This document shows, piece by piece, positions 1 through 6,864 of a stretch of DNA of 16,514 nt. Source of the DNA: CAZDHT01 sp964505325 (GTDB lineage: Bacteria > Planctomycetota > PUPC01); contig CAZDHT010000093.1 of the NCBI GenBank assembly GCA_964505325.1, forward strand, positions 1-16,514. The letters run 5' to 3'. The position numbers and the translations under genes are program-made. Within the stretch, counting starts at the first letter, position 1. The number at the start of each line of letters is the position of its first letter. Under the pieces are notes generated by a model. That model searched no databases and was not told the DNA's origin. It saw nothing but the letters and a program-made list of their open reading frames with translations.

Positions 1-899
1 GCTGTCGGTTCGTTGGAACTCAAACGGTGGTGGAGGATGGCTTCCACGATCGATCCGCACATCACCAAGACAGATTTTGCGGGGCCAGCTTTGGCGGCCT
101 CGTTTACTTCCTTGCAGTCCCGCTCTATGGCGTCTCGCAGCACGCCTGCCAGGAAGCTGAGTCCCTTGCCGATCTCGATCTTGGCTGGTATCTCGGGCAG
201 TACCCCAAGACTCGCGCCGCTCAGCAGTTCCTCCAACGACTGCATGGCTCCCACCTCGACCGCGCAGTAGTCTAGGCAGCCCCTGATGTACCTACCGCGT
301 ACGTAGTTCCGGGCCTCTGCGAATCTGGCCGCCTGAGTCCATTCCCTGTCTTCGTACATTCGACGCTTGGTCCGGTTCGCGCGGAGCTCACGAAGTAGCA
401 GCTGTTTGTGTTCTTGGAGCGGGTTCTTCCATAATTCGTAGACGATCCTGCACAAGTCTTCGAAACAGAGACGACCTCTTTGTTCGTAGGTTTCGCCTGC
501 GGCATTCTGCTTGGCGTCCACGTCGTCATCGCCGTCCAACTGCACAGTCCACAGTCGGTCCTTGAAGGGTGGCGTGTTGCCCCGGGCAAGGAGGTCAGGA
601 AGCTGCATTTCCGCAATGCGAGGGACAGCGAACAACAGGACCTGTTCCACGAAATCGGCTGTTTTGCCGACGGCGTACTGCTTGGAGAATCCTGCGATTG
701 CAGCCCACGACGTGCCCGCGCACACTGACGCGTAGGGTACCATTAGGTTCCTGATGTCCACGCGTCGTTCGTTCCATAGCTCCACCTGGATCTCCCTTAC
801 CCCAATGCCACGCAGGTCGAGGGTGATTGTGTCAGTAAGGTAGGCTTGCATGTGATCAGGACCTCGCCAGCGTCCAGCAGCTCTAGTGAGGCGGCTCAT
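1..899 (-). CDS. Uncharacterised protein, 3' end beyond the left edge
   Basis: I do not recognise this protein. Reading the minus strand from the ATG at 899, 299 codons run without a stop to the left edge, so the C-terminus is missing. It has no signal peptide or membrane segment and looks cytoplasmic. It is mixed alpha/beta at the N-terminus, with an acidic stretch (GDDDVD, about 123-128), then charged helices rich in Arg/Lys/Glu (about 150-200). Near the visible end is AGPAKSVLVMCGSIVEAIL (about 271-289), which faintly recalls the A-x-x-L-x-G-S-x-x-E-A-L-L helix seen in some HEPN-like proteins; that is only an impression. A start at 851 is also possible: it has GAGG 10 nt upstream, whereas the 899 ATG has AGGGG directly against it. 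Codon use differs from its neighbours, with AGA, CTA, TTA and ACT codons and visibly lower GC, which hints at foreign origin. A good promoter lies at 942-969. Confidence 0.72.
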   Translation of the reverse strand, partial: MSRLTRAAGRWRGPDHMQAYLTDTITLDLRGIGVREIQVELWNERRVDIRNLMVPYASVCAGTSWAAIAGFSKQYAVGKTADFVEQVLLFAVPRIAEMQLPDLLARGNTPPFKDRLWTVQLDGDDDVDAKQNAAGETYEQRGRLCFEDLCRIVYELWKNPLQEHKQLLLRELRANRTKRRMYEDREWTQAARFAEARNYVRGRYIRGCLDYCAVEVGAMQSLEELLSGASLGVLPEIPAKIEIGKGLSFLAGVLRDAIERDCKEVNEAAKAGPAKSVLVMCGSIVEAILHHRLSSNEPT

Positions 900-941
900 C
901 CCCTGGGTGCGATCATCTGCCGTTGCGCCGCTGCTGACTCT

Positions 942-969
942 ACTATGCCCGCTGGCGGCCGGATGTCAA
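942..969 (-). promoter_or_regulatory. Sigma70-type promoter for the gene starting at 899
   Basis: On the minus strand a perfect -35 TTGACA (964-969) is followed after 16 bases by CATAGT (942-947, four of six matches to TATAAT). Transcription would start near 935, leaving about 36 nt before the 899 ATG. It is the only perfect TTGACA I saw upstream of a gene here and does not resemble the TTGYCC/TACAAT block used by three other genes in the window. Confidence 0.5.
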
Positions 970-983
970 GAGCAAGATAGTGA

Positions 984-1122
984 CCCCTTCGACAAGCTCG
1001 GGGCAGGCAGTGAACAGTGACCAGTAGGCTGTCAGCTATGAGCCGTCAGCCGTCAGATGCGGGCCGTGCTCCCAGAGTGGCTTCGCAGCGATTATCCGTG
1101 CTGATCGGTGTTGATCCGTGGC
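984..1122. repeat. Cluster of short degenerate intergenic repeats
   Basis: Several repetitive blocks lie back to back between two genes. At 993-1012 is CAAGCTCGGGGCAGGCAGTG, which recurs with two mismatches at 2848-2867. At 1010-1025 GTGAACAGTGACCAGT is a near-tandem GTGA(A/C)C-AGT repeat. At 1028-1056 GTCAG occurs three times in a GCTGTCAGC/AGCCGTCAGC/CGTCAG pattern. At 1090-1122 ATCCGTG-like units are repeated (ATTATCCGTGC, TGATCGGTGT, TGATCCGTGG). I see no ORF of interest. Such word-like repeats are, in my recollection, scattered between genes in many environmental bacterial genomes; that is memory, not a search. Confidence 0.5.
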
Positions 1123-1131
1123 AGGTCCGGC

Positions 1132-2769
1132 TCACGGCTTCCTGGCGGGCCAGGTGAGCGTGTCGAGCACCGTGCCGTTCGGCGCCTTGGCCGTCATCTT
1201 GCACGCGTCGCCCTTGACCTCGATCACGCAGTAGTTCAGCGACCGCGCGAAGACCTTCGCATAGGGGTTCTGCCGCTTGGCATCTGTTGACCTGCCGGAC
1301 CGCGGCGCGCCGGCGGTGCCGGCGATGATCTGCGGCAGGCCGCCCGGAAGCTCGGACCGCTCGTAATGGTGTTCGTGCGCGGCAAAGAACGCCGTGGCCT
1401 TGTGCTTTCGCAGCATCGGCAAGATCACCTTCCGGCCCATCTGATACGACCAGTGCCGGGGTTCGCCGGTCTCATCGTCGAGCTTTCCGTTCCCCGCCGA
1501 CGAGTACGCGGGGTAGTGCGTCACGAGGAAGATGAACTTCGCCTTCGACTTGGCCAGCGTCTCGTCGAGCCGCCGGTACGTCTTCTTGTAGGCCTGGTGC
1601 CACTGGCCGTCGATTCCGATGATGAGGACCGACCCGATCTCCTTCGCCCAGGCCCGCCAGGTGTCGTCCAGCCCGGGCGCCTGGAACAACTGCCGGTAGA
1701 GCGGGGCGTTTTCCTCGTGGTTTCCGGGAACGGTGTAGAGGGGAATCGTCGCGAGCAGGTCGCGGGCCGACTGCGGCGCCAGGTAGTGCTCGTCCCATTC
1801 CCAGTCGTTCGTGCCGTGGTCGTTCATATCGCCCATGAAGACGACGAACTCGGGCTTCTCCTTGAGCACGGCGGCGGCCGATCGGCCCCAGTCGTTCGTC
1901 AGGCTGCGGGTGTCGCCCATGATGACGAAGCGGAGCTCGCCGTCGAGCCGCGCCTTGAAGCCGAAGACGGGCAGCGATACGGCACGGGCGGGGACAGCGA
2001 TTTTCTCGTCGCCCAGCGCCGCCTCGAGCCGGTACGTCACTCGGCACGCCCGGCGGTCCTTGGGTACGCGGAAGCGGTGGATCAGCGCGGCGGGCGAGGT
2101 CAGCTCCCTCACCGGCTGGCGGGCCGGGCGCCAGTTCGTCACCCAGTCCGTTTCCGCCGCCGTCAGCTTCACGGGCGCCGGCACGCTCGTGCGGATCGTG
2201 ACCGAGAAGAAGTCGTCCCCGAACGCGCCCAGGATCGGGCCGGTCTTGAGTTCGAGCGTCTGGCCGGCGAGGGTCGGGAGTTGGCGCGGCGGCCCCAGAT
2301 CGACATCCGCCATGACCCGGTTCGGATCGCGCGGCGGCGGGCGGTTGTCGATCCGAATGCGGGCGAGCACCTCGTTCTTGCCTCGGCGCAGCCGCGCTGC
2401 GGGAATCGCGGGGATCGTCCGGTAGTACATCCTGGCCAGCGGGGCCGCCACCTCCGCGCCGTTGAGCGAGTACGACAGATCCATCCGCGGCGGCAGGGCG
2501 TGACTCAGCGCCCAGAACCGGGCGGCGGATGGGTCGGCGACGTCGAAGCTGGCGCGGGCGAGCAGGACGGCGAGCTTGCCGCCGGGCACGGCGGGCGGGT
2601 CGGCCGCCCACGTCTTCCCGTCGTCCCCGCTGAACTCCCAGGCCTTGCTGGCTTGTATCCGCGGCGGCGCGGCATCCTGGGCTCGTGCGGCCGACAACGC
2701 CGCCGGCGACGCCAGACAGAGAACCAGCGCCCAAAGACACAGAGCCGTCACAGTCGTCCGCTTGTTCAT
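1132..2769 (-). CDS. Secreted calcineurin-like metallophosphoesterase with N-terminal beta-domains
   Basis: A 545-residue exported hydrolase expected to cleave phosphoesters at a two-metal centre outside the cytoplasm; the substrate is unknown. Residues 1-31 are a signal peptide (MNKRTT, then a Leu/Ala-rich core ending near AARA-QDA). Residues 35-270 are beta-rich and resemble the jelly-roll or Ig-like domain ahead of purple-acid-phosphatase-type enzymes. The catalytic domain spans about 278-515: GDTR (285-288), GDMND (313-317), GNHE (349-352), THYPAY (417-422) and HEHHYE (465-470) line up with the five metallophosphoesterase motifs. The first motif has Arg where DxH is usual. I chose the ATG at 2769 because it begins the signal peptide and follows AAAGG; a longer ORF to 2850 would run through the promoter at 2822-2850. 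The gene stands alone, 176 nt after the upstream lyase gene. Confidence 0.9.
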   Translation of the reverse strand: MNKRTTVTALCLWALVLCLASPAALSAARAQDAAPPRIQASKAWEFSGDDGKTWAADPPAVPGGKLAVLLARASFDVADPSAARFWALSHALPPRMDLSYSLNGAEVAAPLARMYYRTIPAIPAARLRRGKNEVLARIRIDNRPPPRDPNRVMADVDLGPPRQLPTLAGQTLELKTGPILGAFGDDFFSVTIRTSVPAPVKLTAAETDWVTNWRPARQPVRELTSPAALIHRFRVPKDRRACRVTYRLEAALGDEKIAVPARAVSLPVFGFKARLDGELRFVIMGDTRSLTNDWGRSAAAVLKEKPEFVVFMGDMNDHGTNDWEWDEHYLAPQSARDLLATIPLYTVPGNHEENAPLYRQLFQAPGLDDTWRAWAKEIGSVLIIGIDGQWHQAYKKTYRRLDETLAKSKAKFIFLVTHYPAYSSAGNGKLDDETGEPRHWSYQMGRKVILPMLRKHKATAFFAAHEHHYERSELPGGLPQIIAGTAGAPRSGRSTDAKRQNPYAKVFARSLNYCVIEVKGDACKMTAKAPNGTVLDTLTWPARKP

Positions 2770-2821
2770 GGTGCAGCCTTTCATCTCACCCCGGCTTAGT
2801 TCGTGCGTGCTGCTGGCGGGG

Positions 2822-2850
2822 ATTGTACGCGCGTGAGGCGTGTGGGGCAA
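2822..2850 (-). promoter_or_regulatory. Promoter P1, shared TTGCCC-N17-TACAAT type
   Basis: On the minus strand, -35 TTGCCC (2845-2850), a 17-nt spacer and -10 TACAAT (2822-2827). Downstream comes AGCAGCACG (about 2806-2814) at the same offset as in two other promoters of this window. The expected start, near 2815, gives a leader of about 46 nt before the phosphoesterase ATG at 2769. The upstream edge overlaps the dispersed repeat copy at 2848-2867. Confidence 0.75.
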
Positions 2851-2867
2851 GTTCAGGGCAGGCAGTG
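2848..2867. repeat. Second copy of a 20-nt dispersed repeat
   Basis: CAAGTTCAGGGCAGGCAGTG differs from 993-1012 at only two of 20 positions. Both copies lie in gaps between minus-strand genes, and this one touches the -35 box of promoter P1. Confidence 0.55.
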
Positions 2868-2871
2868 CAAG

Positions 2872-2892
2872 GCCGAGGTCATGGACCTCGGC
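2872..2892. repeat. Perfect 9-bp inverted repeat with 3-nt loop
   Basis: GCCGAGGTC, then ATG, then GACCTCGGC: a perfect 9-bp stem between the lyase stop codon and promoter P1. On the minus strand it follows the lyase gene by about 54 nt and could act as a transcription terminator, but it lacks the U-run of an intrinsic terminator. It may instead be a mobile palindromic element or a protein-binding site. Confidence 0.55.
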
Positions 2893-2945
2893 TACAGAAC
2901 CGGCCTCTGCGTTCTCTGTGAACTCGGCGGCGAGATGATCCGGGA

Positions 2946-4466
2946 CTACGGCTTCTTGGGCCGCCAGGACGTGACCGCCTTGTGCGCTTCGACGGGCTTG
3001 GCCTGCTTGACCAGCTCGTCGGCCAGCTCGTTGAGGTAGACCTCGATGTTGTCGTAGACCTTGTGGAGGTCGTGGCCGTTCGGCTTCAGGTCGCCGCCCT
3101 GGCCCGCTCCGTGCGCCTTCTCCCAGTCGTCGGCCATGCCGTCGCCGTCCTCGTCGACGCGCGGCTCGCCGTCGTAGACGTTCTTGTCTTCGGGCGCCTT
3201 GAGCTTCCAGCCGCCGGCCCGCGTCAAGAGCTCCTTGACGAGCCGCCGGTCGGTGTTGTCGCGCGGGAAGGCGCCAAACTTCGCCATCACCTCGTCGATG
3301 TTCTTCTCGGCCGGGCTGCAGGTGACCTCCGGGATCTCGGCGAAGCGGGTCTTGGAGTAGCCGAAGACGCCGGGCGTGGGGCCTCGGGCGCCGGGCTTGC
3401 CCATGATATCCGTCTCGGGCCGCTTGCCGTCGGGCCGCGCCCCGGTGACGAACGCGTCATTGCCGCGCCGCGTATCCTGGTCGCTGCCCCGCGCGGCCTC
3501 CCCTTTGTCGTCGTGGCCCATGCCGTCGACGGAGATGTTGTCCTTGACGTGCACGGTGAAGTTATTGCGGCCGGTGACGCAGCCGCGGGCGGCCTTGGGG
3601 TTGCCGCCCTCGCCGTGGGTGAACCCGCCGGGGATGTAGTAGTTGCCGATCACGTTCCCCTTCCCGTTCTTGGCCTCGAAGTTCGACGGGTACTTGCGGT
3701 AGTCGTAGACGACGTTGTTGGAGAACTCGATGAGGAAGCCGGTCTTGGCGCAGGTGTTCTGGACCTGCGGCACGCGCGAGTGGCAGTGCGTATAGTAGTT
3801 GTGATGCAGGGAGACGCGGTTGATGTTCGTGCGGAGCAGGTTCGGCTCGCAGTGATAGGCTTCGCGGGTGCCGCTGTGGACGGCGTCGCCCATGTGCGAC
3901 CACTGGACGGTGATGTTCTTCGCGCCGTTGACGATGTCGACGGCGCCGTCGCGGAAGAAGGAAATGGAGACGTGATCGAGGACGATGTTCTCGGTGCCGT
4001 CGCCGACGATGTTGAAGGCGTCGGATCCGCGCGGGGCGTTGCCTCGGAACCGGATGTGGCGGATGAGGGCGTTCTTGGTGTCACGGCCGACGGTGATGGC
4101 CCCGCCCTGGATAGCAATGCCCTTGCCCGGGGCGCTCTGTCCGGCGATGTAGACATTTGACGGAATGATCGCGCCGCGCTTGAGCCGGATCACGCCGGCG
4201 ACGTCGAAGACGATGTACCCGCCGCCGGCCTCCTGCACCTGGGCGAGGGCGTAGCGGAACTGGCCCTTCTGGAGGTAGTGCGTTCGCTGGCCCTTGTCCG
4301 TGTCGTCGAGGCGGGTGACGTGGAACACGGGCTTGCCGCGAGCGTGAGCCGTGTCTGCGCCGAAGCCCTCCGCACCGGGGAAGGCAGGCGTGGCGGCGCG
4401 CGCCGCGGTGCAAGCGACCCACAGCATGCAGGTCGAGACGAGACACGCAATCTTCAGATCAGACAT
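2946..4466 (-). CDS. Secreted PL1-like pectate lyase / right-handed beta-helix protein
   Basis: A 506-residue exported protein likely to cleave pectate or another uronate-containing polysaccharide by beta-elimination. A signal peptide covers 1-24 (ends ARA-AT). The mature start TPAFPGAEGFGA (26-37) is the usual opening of PL1-like beta-helix lyases in planctomycetes and relatives. The parallel beta-helix fills about 85-310, with regular Asn-rich turns (NIVLDHVS, NITVQWSH, NNVVYDY). HHNYYTHCHSRVPQVQ (221-236) matches the pectate-lyase strand carrying the catalytic Arg in RxP (R231), though the Arg usual after RxP is Gln here. The C-terminus carries VDEDGDGMADDWE (437-449), an Asp-rich calcium-binding loop followed by a helix, like a single thrombospondin-type-3 or dockerin-like repeat. 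The ATG at 4466 follows AAGGAG 10 nt upstream. The gene diverges from the UroD-fold gene. Confidence 0.87.
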   Translation of the reverse strand: MSDLKIACLVSTCMLWVACTAARAATPAFPGAEGFGADTAHARGKPVFHVTRLDDTDKGQRTHYLQKGQFRYALAQVQEAGGGYIVFDVAGVIRLKRGAIIPSNVYIAGQSAPGKGIAIQGGAITVGRDTKNALIRHIRFRGNAPRGSDAFNIVGDGTENIVLDHVSISFFRDGAVDIVNGAKNITVQWSHMGDAVHSGTREAYHCEPNLLRTNINRVSLHHNYYTHCHSRVPQVQNTCAKTGFLIEFSNNVVYDYRKYPSNFEAKNGKGNVIGNYYIPGGFTHGEGGNPKAARGCVTGRNNFTVHVKDNISVDGMGHDDKGEAARGSDQDTRRGNDAFVTGARPDGKRPETDIMGKPGARGPTPGVFGYSKTRFAEIPEVTCSPAEKNIDEVMAKFGAFPRDNTDRRLVKELLTRAGGWKLKAPEDKNVYDGEPRVDEDGDGMADDWEKAHGAGQGGDLKPNGHDLHKVYDNIEVYLNELADELVKQAKPVEAHKAVTSWRPKKP

Positions 4467-4546
4467 TGTCCGACTGCTCCTTGTGCCGGGCGAGAAAACG
4501 TTCTGGCCCCGCCTCCCCCCCCCGGCAGGTCCTAATCTCGCAGCGT

Positions 4547-4575
4547 ATTCTCGCCGGTTGCGGGCGCACGTTCAA
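4547..4575 (-). promoter_or_regulatory. Possible promoter of the pectate-lyase-like gene
   Basis: Minus strand: TTGAAC (4570-4575), a 17-nt spacer, then GAGAAT (4547-4552, four of six matches to TATAAT). The leader to the ATG at 4466 would be about 75 nt and contains a run of nine G on that strand (4515-4523 as C), a possible slippage or assembly-error site. This promoter lacks the block shared by P1-P3. Confidence 0.4.
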
Positions 4576-4645
4576 GAGAAAAGTGCGACGGCCAAAACCC
4601 CAAGTCTGCATAGAAACCCGATCAGGATTTCGCGTAGGATTAGGA

Positions 4646-4673
4646 TTGTTGCTCGCTGCCGCTCGGATATAAT
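4646..4673 (+). promoter_or_regulatory. Promoter of the UroD-fold gene
   Basis: Plus strand: TTGTTG (4646-4651), a 16-nt spacer, then a perfect TATAAT (4668-4673). The leader to the ATG at 4776 is about 95 nt. Together with the lyase promoter it accounts for the 309-nt divergent gap 4467-4775; I see no small gene or RNA element there. Confidence 0.6.
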
Positions 4674-4775
4674 TCCACATTCGGGAATCGGTCGACACTG
4701 GAGAGATCGAAGGCATTGCCGCTTGGTCCTCGACGCGCTAAGGGCGCCGAGCATGCACAGAAAGGAAGCGGAACA

Positions 4776-5846
4776 ATGGCTGAGATGACGTCGCACGAAC
4801 GATTCAAGCGGATGTACGAGCACCGCGAGGCCGACCGCGTGCCCATCACCGACAGCCCGTGGGCGGGGACCGTCCGCCGCTGGCACCGCGAGGGCATGCC
4901 CGAGGACGTCGCGTGGCAGGACTACTTCGGCGTCGACAAGGTCGCCAGCATCGGCGTCGACAACAGCCCTCGCTATCCGGAGGAAGTCGTCGAGGAGACG
5001 GATGAGCACGTCATCAGCACGACCCGCTGGGGCCAGACGCTGCGGCGGTGGAAGGTCGACGACAGCACCCCGGAGTTCCTCGACTGCCGCGTGGTCGACC
5101 GGGACACCTGGGCCGACGCGAAGGCACGCATGACGCCCTCCCGCGACCGGGTCGATTGGGACCACCTGGAGAAGAACTGGGCGCGATGGCGTGACGAGGG
5201 CCGCTGGATCTGCGGGGGCTGGTGGTTCGGCTTCGACGTGACCCACTCGTGGATGGTCGGCACCGAGCGGCTGCTCATCGCGCTGGTCGAAGACCCCGAG
5301 TGGTGCGCCGACATGTTCAACGCCTACCTCGACCTGGACATCGCCCTGTTCGACATGATCTGGCACGCGGGATACCACTTCGACACGATCCGGTGGCCGG
5401 ACGACCTGGGCTACAAGCACAATCAGTTCATGTCGCTGGGGATGTTTCGCGAGCTGGTGAAGCCGACCATGAGGCGGGCGTGCGAGTGGGCCCGCGCCCA
5501 CGGCGTCTCCGCCACCCTGCACTCCTGCGGCGACGTGACGCCGTTCGTCCCCGAGTTCATCGACATCGGCATCCACTGCCTCAACCCCCTCGAGGTCAAG
5601 GCCGGGATGGACCCGATCGCTCTGAAGCGGGAGTACGGCGACCGGCTGGCGTTCCACGGCGGGCTGAACGCGGCGATCTGGGGCGACTTCGAGGCGTTCG
5701 AGGCGGAGATGCGCCGCATCGTGCCGGCGATGAAGGAGGGCGGCGGCTACATCTTCAGCTCCGACCACTCCGTGCCGAACAACGTCTCGCTCGAGACGTT
5801 CCGCCGCACCGTCGAGCTGGCTAAGGAACTGGGCTCGTATGAATAG
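4776..5846 (+). CDS. Uroporphyrinogen-decarboxylase-fold protein (UroD/MtaA methyltransferase-like)
   Basis: A 356-residue cytoplasmic TIM-barrel protein of the UroD/MtaA/CmuA superfamily. The family includes haem-pathway HemE and cobamide- or CoM-dependent methyltransferases. This one looks like the methyltransferase-type paralogues common in planctomycetes and lentisphaeral bacteria, so true HemE activity is unlikely. The N-terminus RFKRMYEHREADRVPI (9-24) is typical. HSCGD (249-253) provides the His-x-Cys pair that binds zinc in MtaA-like enzymes. It is followed by NPLEVKAGMD (270-279), GGLN (295-298) and SSDHSVPNNVS (328-338); the last stretch has no Cys, so the third zinc ligand usual in methyltransferases is not obvious. 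The ATG at 4776 was chosen because AAAGGAAG precedes it. It converges on the WD40 gene with only 19 nt between stop codons. The substrate is unknown; methyl-group salvage from methylated sugars or aromatics is speculation. Confidence 0.85.
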   Translation: MAEMTSHERFKRMYEHREADRVPITDSPWAGTVRRWHREGMPEDVAWQDYFGVDKVASIGVDNSPRYPEEVVEETDEHVISTTRWGQTLRRWKVDDSTPEFLDCRVVDRDTWADAKARMTPSRDRVDWDHLEKNWARWRDEGRWICGGWWFGFDVTHSWMVGTERLLIALVEDPEWCADMFNAYLDLDIALFDMIWHAGYHFDTIRWPDDLGYKHNQFMSLGMFRELVKPTMRRACEWARAHGVSATLHSCGDVTPFVPEFIDIGIHCLNPLEVKAGMDPIALKREYGDRLAFHGGLNAAIWGDFEAFEAEMRRIVPAMKEGGGYIFSSDHSVPNNVSLETFRRTVELAKELGSYE

Positions 5847-5865
5847 GGCGCAGCGCCTGACGAGC

Positions 5866-6861
5866 CTACTTCCCGTCGACAATGATCCTGACGAGGCGGC
5901 CGGTGCGGGCGTTCCACAGCTTGATGGTGCGGTCGAAGGAGCCGGAGACGAGCAGCTCGCCGTTGGGGGAGAAGTCGACTGACTCGACGATGAAGCGGTG
6001 GCCCTGGATGACTCGGGTCGGCCGGAATGGTGACAGGTTCCCAACAACGACTTTGCCGTCGTGGCGGCCGGCCGCGAAGAGCTTGCCGTCGGCGGAGATC
6101 GCCAAGCCGCGGACGTCCGCTTTCCACTGAACCCGTTTGAGCAGCTTGCCGTCCTTGACGCGCCAGACGATCAGCGTCTTGTCGAGGCCGCCGGTGATGC
6201 ACGTCTCGCCGTCGGGTGAGAGCGCCAGGGTCCAGACCAGTCCCGGGTGTCCCCGCAGGGTCCGAGCCGCTTTGCCCCTTTCCACGCCCCAGACGATGGC
6301 GGCCTTGCCGGAACAGGTGACGAGGATCTTGCCGTCCTTGCTGAGGGCGCCCCAGCCGTGGCCGTCGCCCCAGTCCGTCCGGTCTTCGGGGGCGATGAAC
6401 TCGCGGCTCATCCGACCGGTCTCCACATCCCACACCTTGATTCCGGCTTTCCCCCGGCCGATGGACAGGGCGCTCTTGCCGTCGGGCGGGAACAGCGCGC
6501 AGTGGACCGCGCCGCCCGTCTTGAATTCGCGGGCCAGCTTCCCCGCGGTCAGGTCCCACAGGCGCATGTTCCAGCCGCGCACGCCCGACAGGCCGTAGCG
6601 GCCGTCCGGCGAGAAGGTCACCGTCTGCTGCCAGCCGGGGTGGTCGAATGCGTGGAGTTCGCGGCCCGTCTCCACGTCCCAGAGCTGGACCTTCCGCTTC
6701 GCGCCGGCCGAGAGCACCTGCTTGCCGTCGGGCGAGAACCGGACGCAGTAGACCCAATTCCCCTGGTCCCCGGCGTGGGTGGGCGCGGAGGCGGCGAAGA
6801 GAATCGCGATGCACAAGCCCAAGAGCCCAACGCGACGACGGCAATGCGCGCGATCGCTCAT
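5866..6861 (-). CDS. Secreted seven-bladed WD40 propeller protein
   Basis: A 331-residue exported protein with no enzymatic motif, probably a binding or scaffold propeller outside the cytoplasm. A signal peptide covers about 1-30 (basic MSDRAHCRRR, hydrophobic GLLGLCIAILFAASA, cleavage near THA-GD). Seven WD40 repeats follow at about 35-70, 77-112, 118-155, 168-200, 205-242, 247-283 and 287-327, with FSPDG turns and WD/WN ends (QLWDVETG, RLWDLTAG, KVWDVETG, KLWNARTG). Repeats 4 and 6 are degenerate (VWGVERG, VVGNLSP). It is the last gene of the four-gene operon: its ATG lies 3 nt after the TAG of kelch-like B, so the two are probably translationally coupled. Exported WD40 proteins are common in planctomycetes; the partner here is unknown. 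Confidence 0.9.
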   Translation of the reverse strand: MSDRAHCRRRVGLLGLCIAILFAASAPTHAGDQGNWVYCVRFSPDGKQVLSAGAKRKVQLWDVETGRELHAFDHPGWQQTVTFSPDGRYGLSGVRGWNMRLWDLTAGKLAREFKTGGAVHCALFPPDGKSALSIGRGKAGIKVWDVETGRMSREFIAPEDRTDWGDGHGWGALSKDGKILVTCSGKAAIVWGVERGKAARTLRGHPGLVWTLALSPDGETCITGGLDKTLIVWRVKDGKLLKRVQWKADVRGLAISADGKLFAAGRHDGKVVVGNLSPFRPTRVIQGHRFIVESVDFSPNGELLVSGSFDRTIKLWNARTGRLVRIIVDGK

Positions 6862-6864
6862 AGG

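Noticed and set aside
272..616. Minus-strand 114-codon frame in the left-edge region
   Set aside because: It overlaps, in another frame, the longer continuous frame from 899 to the edge, which has better composition and a promoter.
1366..2799. Long plus-strand open frame of 477 codons opposite the phosphoesterase
   Set aside because: Arg/Val/Gly-rich translation with no domain, signal peptide or ribosome-binding site. It mirrors the third-position GC bias of the real minus-strand gene. The same applies to 2982-4160, 9110-10831, 10750-12087 and 12616-13773.
2770..2850. Upstream start at 2850 for the phosphoesterase
   Set aside because: It would place 27 residues before a clean signal peptide and would put the start codon inside the -35 box of promoter P1.
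5847..5857. Hairpin GGCGCAGCGCC between the convergent stop codons
   Set aside because: Only four to five pairs with no U-run on either strand; too weak to call a terminator.
4572..6047. Minus-strand open frame of 491 codons across the UroD-fold gene
   Set aside because: The opposite strand carries a protein with clear family motifs, a ribosome-binding site and a promoter; this frame is compositional shadow.
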